From contig DIKJ01000115.1 in assembly GCA_002424525.1 (NCBI GenBank), positions 1 to 16,334 of the forward strand: a stretch of 16,334 bases of DNA, given 5' to 3'. The position numbers and the translations under genes are program-made. Below, in pieces: positions 7,059 to 14,664 of the stretch. Under the pieces are notes generated by a model. That model ran no database searches, was not told the origin of the DNA, and saw only the letters and a program-made list of their open reading frames with translations. Within the stretch, counting starts at the first letter, position 1. Every line of letters begins with the position of its first letter. Source of the stretch: Bacteroidales bacterium UBA5621 (GTDB lineage Bacteria > Bacteroidota > Bacteroidia > Bacteroidales > VadinHA17).

Positions 7059-8623
7059 CTGCTGGAGAGCCTCAGAAGCCGGATCATCTGGTTGTTGATC
7101 CTGGCCCTGGCATCATCATGCATTGCATCAATGCTCTCTTTAAAGCCCCTCAAGCCTCTGTAATCACCATTGTTATATCTTCCAGTCTCAAAGATCACTG
7201 AAAGTTCTTTAAGTTTATCCAGCAGGAAAAGATTGCTTTCTGCAGTAATTTTTCTGACATCTTCAGAAATTGTTGACAATTCCGGTGACGGCTCTGCAAA
7301 ACGGGTGTGAACGGCGATATAATTCCTTGCCCATCTGAGCACATTTAAAAGACCGTTGGTGCCTCGCAGCCATTCCATTGTACAATCCGTGGTAAACTCG
7401 CAATAGCGGTTAAGCGACTCCTCATAAAACTGATAGGTATAAAATCCAGGCACTCCTGTTAATCTTCCCTCCTCAGTCAGTTCTTTCTCGATGATGGTAT
7501 CAAAAAAGGGAATCATCTTAAGAAATGTCAGTGGGGAGGACCCATCACTGCAAAGCCCTGTCAGGAAGTCAAGATTTTCATTGACTGTCGCGAATGTTGA
7601 AGAGGGCTGGAACAGCATAAATCCGTAATCGAAATTTATTTTTAGTTTCCTGAGATTATTGATTCCCTCAATGCACCGGCCAGCAGTTAAACCTTTATTC
7701 AGTCTTTTCAGACCATAGTCTGTACCATCTTCTATACCCAGATAAACCAGAAATAATCCATGCTCCTTCATCATGGCAAAACTGACAGGGTCCACCTCGT
7801 CGGGCCGGCAATTTATCTTCCACATTAAACTTTTATGCAACCCCCTGTTTCTCAGTTCGTCACAGAACCTCTCAGTCCAGACCGTGGTTCTTCCCGTCTT
7901 TGCAGGGAAATCATCGTCCTGAAACAGGAATACGGTACAATCTTTTTTATTATACAGCAGTTCCATTTCCTCTGCCACCTTTTCCGGTTTTCTTACGCGT
8001 TTATATGATCCTCCGGATTGCCTGTAATACTCTCTGGTATTGCAGAATGAACAGTTGTGGATGCAGCCCCTTCCTGCCAGGATTGATGCGAATTTTTTAT
8101 CAAACGCGTATTCTGTGAGTGGTGTCCGCATGGGCAATGGAAGCCTGTCGAGATCTTTCTCAAGCGGCCTGATCGGGTTGGCAATTACTTTATCATTTAT
8201 CTTATAGGCAATTCCTTTCACTTTTCTCCAGTCTGTTCCAGAATAAATAGAGTTTACCAATTCGAGAAGAGTATATTCCCCTTCAAATCTGACCACCGAA
8301 TCGAGGAAAGGAATAAATCTGAAAAGTTCCCTGAATCTCAGGCTGGCGTATTGGCCTCCTGCTGTAAGGTGACAGCTGATTCCGGCTTCACGGATTGAAA
8401 CTATCAGCTTCTTAAAGTCGTGAATATAAAATTGGTAAATGATTGAGAATCCGATAATTAATGGATTCAGTCTTTGAATAATAGAGACAATTTCTTCATC
8501 TTCGATATTAAAGTCGATTATCCTTGGATCATATCCCGCTTCAGACAAAACAGATGCCAGATAACCCGTTCCCAGATTATCAGACTCCTCGAACGCAACA
8601 ATTACAACAGGGCGTTTATTCAT
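7031..8623 (-). CDS. B12-binding-type radical SAM protein of unknown substrate
   Basis: 530 residues. The N-terminal 140 residues form a cobalamin-binding-like Rossmann domain (VVIVAFEESDNLGTGYLASV, later LTAGGQYAS), but no D-x-H-x-x-G motif is present, so cobalamin, if bound, would not be held base-off by that histidine. The radical SAM core begins at ILAGRGCIHNCSFCN, with the 4Fe-4S cysteines Cys187, Cys191 and Cys194 (C-x3-C-x2-C), and runs to about residue 400. The last 130 residues are helical with no domain I can name. The family cleaves S-adenosylmethionine for difficult methylations, rearrangements or ring formation; the substrate here is unknown. A 75-codon gene and a TPR-protein gene lie just upstream on the same strand. 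The C-terminal tail and stop come from a palindromic repeat, so the ancestral protein may have ended slightly differently. Confidence 0.85.
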   Translation of the reverse strand: MNKRPVVIVAFEESDNLGTGYLASVLSEAGYDPRIIDFNIEDEEIVSIIQRLNPLIIGFSIIYQFYIHDFKKLIVSIREAGISCHLTAGGQYASLRFRELFRFIPFLDSVVRFEGEYTLLELVNSIYSGTDWRKVKGIAYKINDKVIANPIRPLEKDLDRLPLPMRTPLTEYAFDKKFASILAGRGCIHNCSFCNTREYYRQSGGSYKRVRKPEKVAEEMELLYNKKDCTVFLFQDDDFPAKTGRTTVWTERFCDELRNRGLHKSLMWKINCRPDEVDPVSFAMMKEHGLFLVYLGIEDGTDYGLKRLNKGLTAGRCIEGINNLRKLKINFDYGFMLFQPSSTFATVNENLDFLTGLCSDGSSPLTFLKMIPFFDTIIEKELTEEGRLTGVPGFYTYQFYEESLNRYCEFTTDCTMEWLRGTNGLLNVLRWARNYIAVHTRFAEPSPELSTISEDVRKITAESNLFLLDKLKELSVIFETGRYNNGDYRGLRGFKESIDAMHDDARARINNQMIRLLRLSSSPSAEADGN

Positions 8624-8725
8624 GGATAATATATAAAGACAGACAGGTTAAAATGCCTTGTAAATATTGCATCCTGTTCATATCATGTAGAAAAATCAGT
8701 TAAGTTTTCTTTTCCCGGGAGTTTT

Positions 8726-8953
8726 CTATTTCAAATGTTCTTTAATACTGTCCAGAATTCTGCTGTACATCTCAGCTTCGGCGACTGCACATTTTTTGAG
8801 GTACTCAATATGCTCCTTTACGGCCCTTTTAAAGACTGCCGGATCCAGGGCATAAAGGTAGGTGAGATTAAATTGTAAAGGGGATGGGTCCATTTTAAAG
8901 GCAGGTGGCAAAATACTGCCCATTTCCAGGTTTTTGTCTTGAAGTGTTGTCAT
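8726..8953 (-). CDS. Small 75-residue helical protein, function unknown
   Basis: I do not recognise a family. The sequence opens MTTLQDKNLEMGSILPPAFK, has a middle section QFNLTYLYALDPAVFKRAVK, and ends in an amphipathic helical tail rich in Glu, Lys and Ala with one cysteine. There is no signal peptide or membrane segment. It starts 53 nt after the TPR gene and ends 102 nt before the radical SAM gene, all on the same strand, so the three may be co-transcribed. It could be an accessory or substrate protein of the radical SAM enzyme, but it shows no leader/core layout, glycine pair or repeated core typical of modified peptides. An internal Met at residue 11 is an alternative start. The uninterrupted frame and amino-acid composition support a real gene. 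Confidence 0.6.
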   Translation of the reverse strand: MTTLQDKNLEMGSILPPAFKMDPSPLQFNLTYLYALDPAVFKRAVKEHIEYLKKCAVAEAEMYSRILDSIKEHLK

Positions 8954-9006
8954 TTCATTAAATTTTTGTTTGACAATTATGAATCAGCCTGTCTGCTTAT
9001 ATGAGA

Positions 9007-11055
9007 TTAATTGGAAGTATATTTCGCGAGGATTTTCCTGAATTCGGGATAGTTGAGCAGGGGCCTCCATACGGGATCGAGCCTCAGGTAATTAACAGAA
9101 ATCAGGAATGGGTTCTCGAGGAGGTATTCGATGTGCCCGGTGGCTTGTTCAAATTCCCCGGCCATAACACAGATCTGGGCAAGGATGATCAGCATATCAT
9201 TCTTTGCCATCATATCTGAATTAATAAGGTTTACAGCTATTTCTCCTGCCTCAATGGCGTATATTTTGTTTTTCAGCCCCGCATAGGAAAGCCCCAGATT
9301 AGCATAGGTTGCTGCATTGTCAGGATCATCCGCAAGCCGCTTCTTGTAAAAGTCAAGTGCCGATTTATAGTATCTTTCCGCAAGGTCGGGCTTACTGAGC
9401 AGACTGAAAATTGCAGCATGGAGAAGGGATTTTTCACCCGGGTCATTAAAATCTGACAGGCTCAGTTGTTCAGCTTTGCGAAGGGCTTCATCATACTTCC
9501 TGTCATAAATGTCGAAATAAACAGTTGCCTTACCGAAACTGTTGCCAGTTTTAAGAACAGCTGTATCCAGTGTCTCCCGGGCATTCTCTGTTGTACCCTC
9601 CCGGAGCAGGAGAGTGTTGATCTTGTTTTGGTAGGGAGCTGACCAGTCCGGCATCAGTTTAATAGCTTTTTCATGATATATCAATGCAGAATCATAATTT
9701 CTGAGATAATCGTAAGACAAACCGATATTGGTCAGTATGAGGGCATTCTGAGGTTTATGCTTTAATACTTTTGTAAGCAGCGATTGTGATATCGTCCAAT
9801 CCCCATACCTCCTGAGTACCATTGCCATATAGAACAGGGGTTCCCAGTTTTCAGGGCTTTGCTCCGAGGCCTTTCTGAAGTGTTTAAGGGCCTCCTGGTA
9901 ATCTAGTATACAGTAATAATGATAAAACCCGAGAGCTATCCGGGCTTCTGTAAGATCCGGGTCAATTGTCAAAGCTTTATCGATATCCGCTTTGCATTTT
10001 TCGATACTGCTCTCTTCGAGGGTACGGGTATAATAGCCCCATGCATACGTAATTGCACGTTTTGCATACGCAAGAGCGAACAGGGGATCATATTCAATAG
10101 CCCTGCTGTACATCTTTATCGCCTTATCAAAACTTATCGAATCTGCATACCTGTTTCCCATAATGAGATAATAGATACCATTTTCTGCAACCACATTACC
10201 TGAAATGAAATTCAGATATGCTTCGGAACTGGTGGTGGGGTTTCTTTCGATCTGTTCGATTTCGGACGGAGAAAGTGCAATTTTCAATTCTTCTGCAATT
10301 TTGAGGTTTATTTCAGCCCTGATAGACTGAAGCTCCTTCTTCTCACCCTCGAATTCTCTTGCCCAGATATGATAATCTGTTCTTGCATTGATAAGCTGGA
10401 CATTTATGCTGACGTTTTCATTGATTATCTCAATCGAGCCTTCAACGACGAAGTTTACATTATGAACCTTTCCGATCTGCCGGATCGACGGTCTATCTGC
10501 TCCTTTGTATTTTGAGACGGCAGTGAACGAGGCAACCTCAAATTCATTGCTGATGGCCAGGTGTGTGATAATGGCATTCGGGATTGCATCCCCCAGGAAT
10601 TCGAACTCTTCTTCAATGCAATAGTTGTCGAACGGGATGACGGCTATTGTTTTTTCCATTCTTCTTATTTCAGTAGCCCCGAGGCTGTTCCTGACAATAC
10701 TGAAGACCACCAGCCCAAGAATTATAAGAAGTCCCGCCAGGGTCGAGCTTTTCCATCTTCTCAGTTCAGTTTGGTCGTGCGGTTTCTTCCTTTCGCTCCC
10801 TGACTTCGTTTTTTTAATGCCGGCAGGCGTAACGTCAAAGACCCATGAAAAAATTACGAATACGGGAAATCCTGTTAACAGCAGGATCAAAACGAATGTC
10901 ATTGTCCAGCCGGGAAGCGAAAGGGCCGGTGCAACGATATCGACAAGCTCGAGTATGCCAAAAGCGGTGGCGGCATAGAAAACGATCACCCTGTCAGTCT
11001 TGCGCCTCCTAAGCTCCTGCCAGAATCTGGAGAATCTATTGGAACTTCCGGCCAT
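9007..11055 (-). CDS. Membrane-anchored FlgO/TolB-like plus TPR protein
   Basis: 682 residues. A cytoplasmic N-terminus (FWQELRRRKTDRVIVFYAAT) leads into membrane segments at about 23-45 and 50-73, then FDVTPAGIKKTKSG and a third segment near 106-124. From Lys135 there is a FlgO/TolB-N-like domain: KTIAVIPFDN, FLGDAIPNAIITHLA, then FVVEGSIEIINENVSINVQL and YHIWAREFEGE. In the families I know this module is often fused to adenylate cyclase or a winged-helix DNA-binding domain; neither is present here. Residues about 295-640 are tetratricopeptide repeats (for example FALAYAKRAITYAWGYY and ALILTNIGLSYDYLRNYDSA), which bind proteins or peptides. It is likely an envelope scaffold or sensor; the partner is unknown. 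A TAnnTTTG motif lies about 57 nt before the start. The 75-residue gene and radical SAM gene follow downstream. Confidence 0.8.
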   Translation of the reverse strand: MAGSSNRFSRFWQELRRRKTDRVIVFYAATAFGILELVDIVAPALSLPGWTMTFVLILLLTGFPVFVIFSWVFDVTPAGIKKTKSGSERKKPHDQTELRRWKSSTLAGLLIILGLVVFSIVRNSLGATEIRRMEKTIAVIPFDNYCIEEEFEFLGDAIPNAIITHLAISNEFEVASFTAVSKYKGADRPSIRQIGKVHNVNFVVEGSIEIINENVSINVQLINARTDYHIWAREFEGEKKELQSIRAEINLKIAEELKIALSPSEIEQIERNPTTSSEAYLNFISGNVVAENGIYYLIMGNRYADSISFDKAIKMYSRAIEYDPLFALAYAKRAITYAWGYYTRTLEESSIEKCKADIDKALTIDPDLTEARIALGFYHYYCILDYQEALKHFRKASEQSPENWEPLFYMAMVLRRYGDWTISQSLLTKVLKHKPQNALILTNIGLSYDYLRNYDSALIYHEKAIKLMPDWSAPYQNKINTLLLREGTTENARETLDTAVLKTGNSFGKATVYFDIYDRKYDEALRKAEQLSLSDFNDPGEKSLLHAAIFSLLSKPDLAERYYKSALDFYKKRLADDPDNAATYANLGLSYAGLKNKIYAIEAGEIAVNLINSDMMAKNDMLIILAQICVMAGEFEQATGHIEYLLENPFLISVNYLRLDPVWRPLLNYPEFRKILAKYTSN

Positions 11056-11111
11056 TTTCCCGGGTGTAAGTAATATTAACCTATAAAGTTATGCCAACAC
11101 TTTGTTAAACA

Positions 11112-11119
11112 CAAATATA
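11112..11119 (-). promoter_or_regulatory. Candidate -7 promoter element for the FlgO/TPR gene
   Basis: The minus strand reads TATATTTG, a perfect TAnnTTTG, in the 112-nt gap downstream of the DUF4956 gene. Transcription would start near 11105, giving a leader of about 50 nt. No convincing -33 TTG was found. Confidence 0.4.
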
Positions 11120-11167
11120 TTTTTTAATGGTGTCCGGTTCCGGCAGAGGGAGAGGATTGATTTCCGG

Positions 11168-11785
11168 TCAGGCAGAAACAAAGTTTTTATCTTCCTTAAA
11201 ATATACCTCCAGATCAGCAATCTCCCTTTTGTAGTCGATTTTTATTACTCTGATCTTAAGTATGTTGAGACCGGTCTTGTTTGAAAGGTCCTTCAGGAGC
11301 TTATTTCTGCTGCCAGGTTTCAGCAGGTTAATATCGTTATATACTATGCAGTGGCTGCTGAATGAGTTCTTCCGGAGGAACTCCTCCAGGGTAAAAGCCG
11401 AAAGTACTATGACAACATTGATCATAATGAATCCGTAAAAGGGGAAATCGATCATGCTCAATGAATTAATTACGGAGAGGCCTATGGTGGCAAATATATA
11501 AGCCATGTCCTTCGTGCTGAAATTCCGTGTCCGAAACCTCAGTATGCCAAAGATGGCAAACAGGCCCAGCCCGATCCCGATATTGATCTCTACTTTCCTC
11601 AGCATCGCGCAGATAAAGAATACGGTTATTCCGATGAGGAAGAAAGTGAAGAGGAATTTCTCCTTTTTTGAGTATTTGAAGTAGACAAACCTGATCAGGA
11701 TAAAAAGAAAGAACAGGTTTACTCCGAACCGCATCATGATGCCCCATACAGAGAGGCTGTTGTAACCGGTAAAATTTTCAATCAT
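11168..11785 (-). CDS. DUF4956 family membrane protein
   Basis: 205 residues. Hydrophobic segments lie near 16-35, 43-62, 67-80, 98-113 and 116-134. The diagnostic stretch is GLFAIFGILRFRTRNFSTKD (about 74-93), whose Arg-Phe-Arg-Thr and Lys-Asp-Met residues follow a glycine-rich helix, as in DUF4956 proteins. The C-terminal 65 residues form a soluble alpha/beta region (CIVYNDINLLKPGSRNKLLK; LKIRVIKIDYKREIADLEVY). Members often neighbour genes for VTC-domain polyphosphate polymerase-like proteins, but none is present in this window. The function is unknown. It lies 242 nt after lysS and 112 nt before the FlgO/TPR gene; the upstream region carries short repeats. Confidence 0.8.
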   Translation of the reverse strand: MIENFTGYNSLSVWGIMMRFGVNLFFLFILIRFVYFKYSKKEKFLFTFFLIGITVFFICAMLRKVEINIGIGLGLFAIFGILRFRTRNFSTKDMAYIFATIGLSVINSLSMIDFPFYGFIMINVVIVLSAFTLEEFLRKNSFSSHCIVYNDINLLKPGSRNKLLKDLSNKTGLNILKIRVIKIDYKREIADLEVYFKEDKNFVSA

Positions 11786-11803
11786 TTCCAGCAGATTTTA
11801 GGG

Positions 11804-11862
11804 TTAGTGAATATTCAAAACCATAATAAATATCATTTTGTTCAAACGATCTTATTCACTAA
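11804..11862. repeat. 10-bp inverted repeat upstream of the DUF4956 gene
   Basis: TTAGTGAATA (11804-11813) and its exact complement TATTCACTAA (11853-11862) flank about 40 AT-rich bases. ATTCACTA is followed at once by ATTCACTC (11862-11869), so the right arm is also a two-unit 8-bp tandem repeat. It lies 19-77 nt upstream of the DUF4956 start, where an operator or leader hairpin could act; no role is shown. Confidence 0.5.
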
Positions 11863-11909
11863 TTCACTCAAGCTCAGCTACCCCGCATGAAAATAGTCCG
11901 TTAAGAATC

Positions 11910-11949
11910 AAACCGTCGCACAGTCGCGCCATCGAACCATCGAACCGTC
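11910..11949. repeat. Degenerate 8-bp tandem repeat, five units
   Basis: On the plus strand the units are AAACCGTC, GCACAGTC, GCGCCATC, GAACCATC and GAACCGTC, consensus about GMACCRTC. A more diverged sixth unit, TAAGAATC, precedes them (11902-11909). It lies between lysS and the DUF4956 gene in an otherwise AT-rich, gene-free 242-nt gap, and its GC content is well above its surroundings. Confidence 0.75.
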
Positions 11950-12027
11950 TGAGAGGCCTGAGATAAAATTAAACTAAAAGCAGATAACAAGCAAATAAAA
12001 ATTCAAATCCGCTGCACGGAATTCAGA

Positions 12028-13572
12028 TTATTCCTCCTGCAGGTTTTCCTCTTTCGGCTTATGGACCAGAGGCTTCATCTGAGGGAACAGAAGGACATCC
12101 TGTATCGAAGGCTGGTTGGTGAGAAGCATCGCGAGCCTGTCGATACCCATTCCCATGCCCGATGTGGGAGGCATTCCATACTCAAGCGCCTTCACAAAAT
12201 CATGGTCGATAAACATTGCTTCATCATCCCCTTTCTCGGAGAGCCTGAGCTGATCATGAAAACGTGCCATCTGATCTATGGGGTCGTTTAGTTCCGAATA
12301 TGCATTGGCGATCTCTTTGCCATTGATCATCAGCTCGAACCGTTCCGTCACGCCGGGCTTGCTGCGATGCATCTTTGTAAGAGGAGAGGTTTCAACGGGA
12401 TAATCGATTATGAAAGTGGGCTGGATATAATTGTGTTCACATTTCTCGCCGAATATGGTATCAATGATTTTCCCTTTCCCCATTTCAGGAGTGAGAGGAA
12501 TTCCGAGCCTTTCACATTCCCGTCTCAGTTCTTTCTCGTCCATGCCGCTTATATCCGTTCCCGTATTCTCCCTTATCGCATCCAGCATGCTTATCCTTTT
12601 ATAGGGAGGGTTAAGATCGATTGTTTTGTCACCGTAAATAATTTCAGTTTTTCCGTGAAGATCAAGCGCAGCCTTTTTAACTATCTCTTCGGTGAACACC
12701 ATCATCCAGTTGTAATCCTTGTAGGCGATATAGATCTCCATTACGGTGAATTCGGGATTATGATTGCGGTCCATGCCCTCGTTGCGGAAGTCTTTGGCAA
12801 ACTCGTACACCCCCTCATAACCTCCCACTATCAGTCGCTTAAGATATAGTTCATTGGCTATTCTCAGGTATAGAGGTATATCGAGTGTGTTATGGTGCGT
12901 AATAAAGGGTCTGGCTGAGGCTCCTCCGGGTATGGGTTGAAGGATCGGAGTCTCTACTTCAAGGTATCCCCGCGAATTGAAAAGCTCCCTCATCGACTGG
13001 ATCAGCTGTGTCCTTTTACGGAAAACATCACGTACATGAGGGTTCACTATCAGGTCCACATAACGCTGGCGGTAACGCATCTCCGGATCGGTAACCGCAT
13101 CGTACATTATGCCGTCCTTCTCCTTCACAACAGGCAGGGGATGAAGCGATTTACAGAGTATTGTGAATTCTTTCACATGAACGGTGATCTCACCTGTCTG
13201 TGTCCTGAAAATGAGACCCCTGACACCGATAATATCCCCGATATCCAGAAGACGCTTGAAGACAGTGTTGTACATTGTCTTGTCCTCGCCCGGACAAACA
13301 TCGTCCCTGCGAAGATAGATCTGTATTCTTCCGGAAGAATCCATTAGTACTGCAAACGAGGCGTTGCCCATTATTCGCCGGCTCATGATACGTCCGGCAA
13401 TAGTCACATCCTGATAATTATTCTCCTTTTCGGAGTAATTATTGATGATGTCCTTTGCAAAGGCATTGGTTTTAAATTCGGCAGCAGGGTAGGGGTCGAT
13501 GCCAAGTTTTCTCAGTTCATTGAGAGAATCCCTCCTTATCAGCTCCTGCTCACTCAGTCCAGAATTACTCAT
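12028..13572 (-). CDS. lysS: Lysyl-tRNA synthetase, class II
   Basis: 514 residues, the usual length of bacterial class II LysRS. It charges tRNA-Lys with lysine in the cytoplasm. The N-terminal OB-fold anticodon-binding domain spans about residues 55-150 (VTIAGRIMSRRIMGNASFAV). The catalytic core has class II motif 1 around RSMRELFNSRGYLEVETPIL, motif 2 FRNEG (262-266, with the ATP-binding Arg263), and motif 3 GMGMGIDR (472-479). LysRS-specific stretches such as HHNTLDIPLYLRIANELYLK and MINGKEIANAYSELNDP are intact. It starts 38 nt after the aminotransferase gene, but a perfect -7 motif in that gap suggests its own promoter. The C-terminal tail (KPKEENLQEE) is charged and ordinary. Confidence 0.97.
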   Translation of the reverse strand: MSNSGLSEQELIRRDSLNELRKLGIDPYPAAEFKTNAFAKDIINNYSEKENNYQDVTIAGRIMSRRIMGNASFAVLMDSSGRIQIYLRRDDVCPGEDKTMYNTVFKRLLDIGDIIGVRGLIFRTQTGEITVHVKEFTILCKSLHPLPVVKEKDGIMYDAVTDPEMRYRQRYVDLIVNPHVRDVFRKRTQLIQSMRELFNSRGYLEVETPILQPIPGGASARPFITHHNTLDIPLYLRIANELYLKRLIVGGYEGVYEFAKDFRNEGMDRNHNPEFTVMEIYIAYKDYNWMMVFTEEIVKKAALDLHGKTEIIYGDKTIDLNPPYKRISMLDAIRENTGTDISGMDEKELRRECERLGIPLTPEMGKGKIIDTIFGEKCEHNYIQPTFIIDYPVETSPLTKMHRSKPGVTERFELMINGKEIANAYSELNDPIDQMARFHDQLRLSEKGDDEAMFIDHDFVKALEYGMPPTSGMGMGIDRLAMLLTNQPSIQDVLLFPQMKPLVHKPKEENLQEE

Positions 13573-13589
13573 GTTGTGTAAAATTTGTG

Positions 13590-13597
13590 CAAATATA
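13590..13597 (-). promoter_or_regulatory. Candidate -7 promoter element for lysS
   Basis: The minus strand reads TATATTTG followed by C, a perfect TAnnTTTG, in the 38-nt gap between the aminotransferase and lysS. The start would be near 13583, about 10 nt before the ATG. No TTG was seen 19-21 nt upstream, where the aminotransferase stop codon lies. Confidence 0.45.
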
Positions 13598-13610
13598 GAA
13601 AAAAAGAGGT

Positions 13611-14480
13611 CTATGCTTCAGGGGTATTATTAACCCTTAAAGCAAGTATCTCAGCGTCGAATTTTTGTCTGAGCATTACCGTTACCGGTCCCGGCTTCCC
13701 GTTCCCGACAGGTGTTTTATCTATGGATATTACCGGAGCGATCTCAAATGAGGTGTTAGTCACAAACGCTTCGCTGATTTCGTTTATCCTTTCCGCGGGG
13801 AAGGGTGTCTCATTTACCCTGATGCCTGCTTCGCGCGCTATACGCAACACATTCCTGCGGGTTACTCCCGAAAGGATCTTATCAGATTCGGGGTGTGTGA
13901 AAAGTGTACCGTCAACCACAAAGAATACGTTCGAGTGCGCGCATTCAGTTATCAATCCGTCCCTGATAAAAATGCATTCGTAACACTCTTTCTCCCTTGC
14001 CTCCTGAAAACTAAGAATATTGGGCAGAAGCGCCACTGTTTTAATGTCGCACCGGCTCCACCGGGGATCTTTGAGCAGGATCGTCCCGATCCCGCCGGTG
14101 ACAAGTGCGCGCTGAGGATTGAATCCTCTCGCGAAGGCATAAACAGTCGGCGGAACGGAGGGAGGCGGAAATGCATGAGACCTTCTTGCGGCGCCCCTGG
14201 TGACCTGTAGATAAACAAGTGCGGGAGTACCCTGCAGTTCATTCAGCTTTATAAGCTCATACGCAATGGACGGGAACAAGGCTGATCCGGTCCAGATGAT
14301 GCGTACCTCATGCAGGCTTCTTTTGAGGCGGCCGGTATGCCCCTCCATATCGTAAAAGAAACCTTCATACCACCTCACGACCTCATAGATGCCGTCGGAA
14401 AAAAGGAATCCGCGGTCGTCAGGACTTATTTTTATTTCGTCAGCCGGCAGGTAATCTCCGTTCAGATAAGCAATTTCCAT
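13611..14480 (-). CDS. D-amino-acid (D-alanine) aminotransferase, PLP class IV
   Basis: 289 residues, typical for class IV PLP aminotransferases. The PLP lysine is Lys147 in RCDIKTVALLPN and the pyridine-binding glutamate is Glu179 in GLITECAHSNVFFV; these align with Lys145 and Glu177 of the Bacillus D-amino-acid aminotransferase. The carboxylate-binding set of that enzyme also seems present: Tyr32 (DGIYEV), and Arg100 and His102 in TRGAARRSHAFPPP. This favours a D-amino-acid enzyme (D-Ala plus 2-oxoglutarate to pyruvate plus D-Glu) over a branched-chain aminotransferase or an aminodeoxychorismate lyase. It would link D-Ala and D-Glu pools for peptidoglycan. It lies just upstream of lysS and 184 nt downstream of fucK, across the GGG-tract repeat. 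The precise substrate range is inferred. Confidence 0.85.
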   Translation of the reverse strand: MEIAYLNGDYLPADEIKISPDDRGFLFSDGIYEVVRWYEGFFYDMEGHTGRLKRSLHEVRIIWTGSALFPSIAYELIKLNELQGTPALVYLQVTRGAARRSHAFPPPSVPPTVYAFARGFNPQRALVTGGIGTILLKDPRWSRCDIKTVALLPNILSFQEAREKECYECIFIRDGLITECAHSNVFFVVDGTLFTHPESDKILSGVTRRNVLRIAREAGIRVNETPFPAERINEISEAFVTNTSFEIAPVISIDKTPVGNGKPGPVTVMLRQKFDAEILALRVNNTPEA

Positions 14481-14602
14481 AACAAACTATAATCAGAATT
14501 AAAAAACATTTGACCTTTTTTCTGTTTATATCTCAGTCTTCATCAATCTGCCTTACTTCTTAGCCCATCGCCGAATCTTCCTCTTATTCCGGTCTGCTTT
14601 TT

Positions 14603-14658
14603 CCCTGAGCCCTGTGCCCTGAGCCCTGAGCCCTGTTCCCTGTGCCCTGCGCCCTGAG
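14603..14658. repeat. Eight CCCTGNN heptamers; candidate G-quadruplex on the minus strand
   Basis: Eight uninterrupted 7-bp units in perfect phase: CCCTGAG, CCCTGTG, CCCTGAG, CCCTGAG, CCCTGTT, CCCTGTG, CCCTGCG, CCCTGAG. The first five bases never vary and the last two do. On the minus strand, which is the transcript strand of fucK and the aminotransferase, this is eight GGG tracts separated by exactly 4 nt, enough for two tandem three-tetrad G-quadruplexes. The array begins 6 nt downstream of the fucK stop. Confidence 0.9.
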
Positions 14659-14664
14659 CTTTTA

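Noticed and set aside
8726..8953. The 75-residue gene as a modified-peptide precursor
   Set aside because: It has no glycine-pair cleavage site, no repeated core and only one cysteine, and its C-terminal half reads as an ordinary amphipathic helix. Kept as an unknown small protein with the pairing noted as a question only.
11996..12027. Possible intrinsic terminator after lysS (CCG-CGG stem near a T-rich stretch)
   Set aside because: The stem is only about four pairs before a mismatch and the T-run is interrupted; not strong enough to call.
12367..12849. Plus-strand open frame of 160 codons within lysS
   Set aside because: It lies wholly antisense to the conserved lysyl-tRNA synthetase core and has no recognisable domain.
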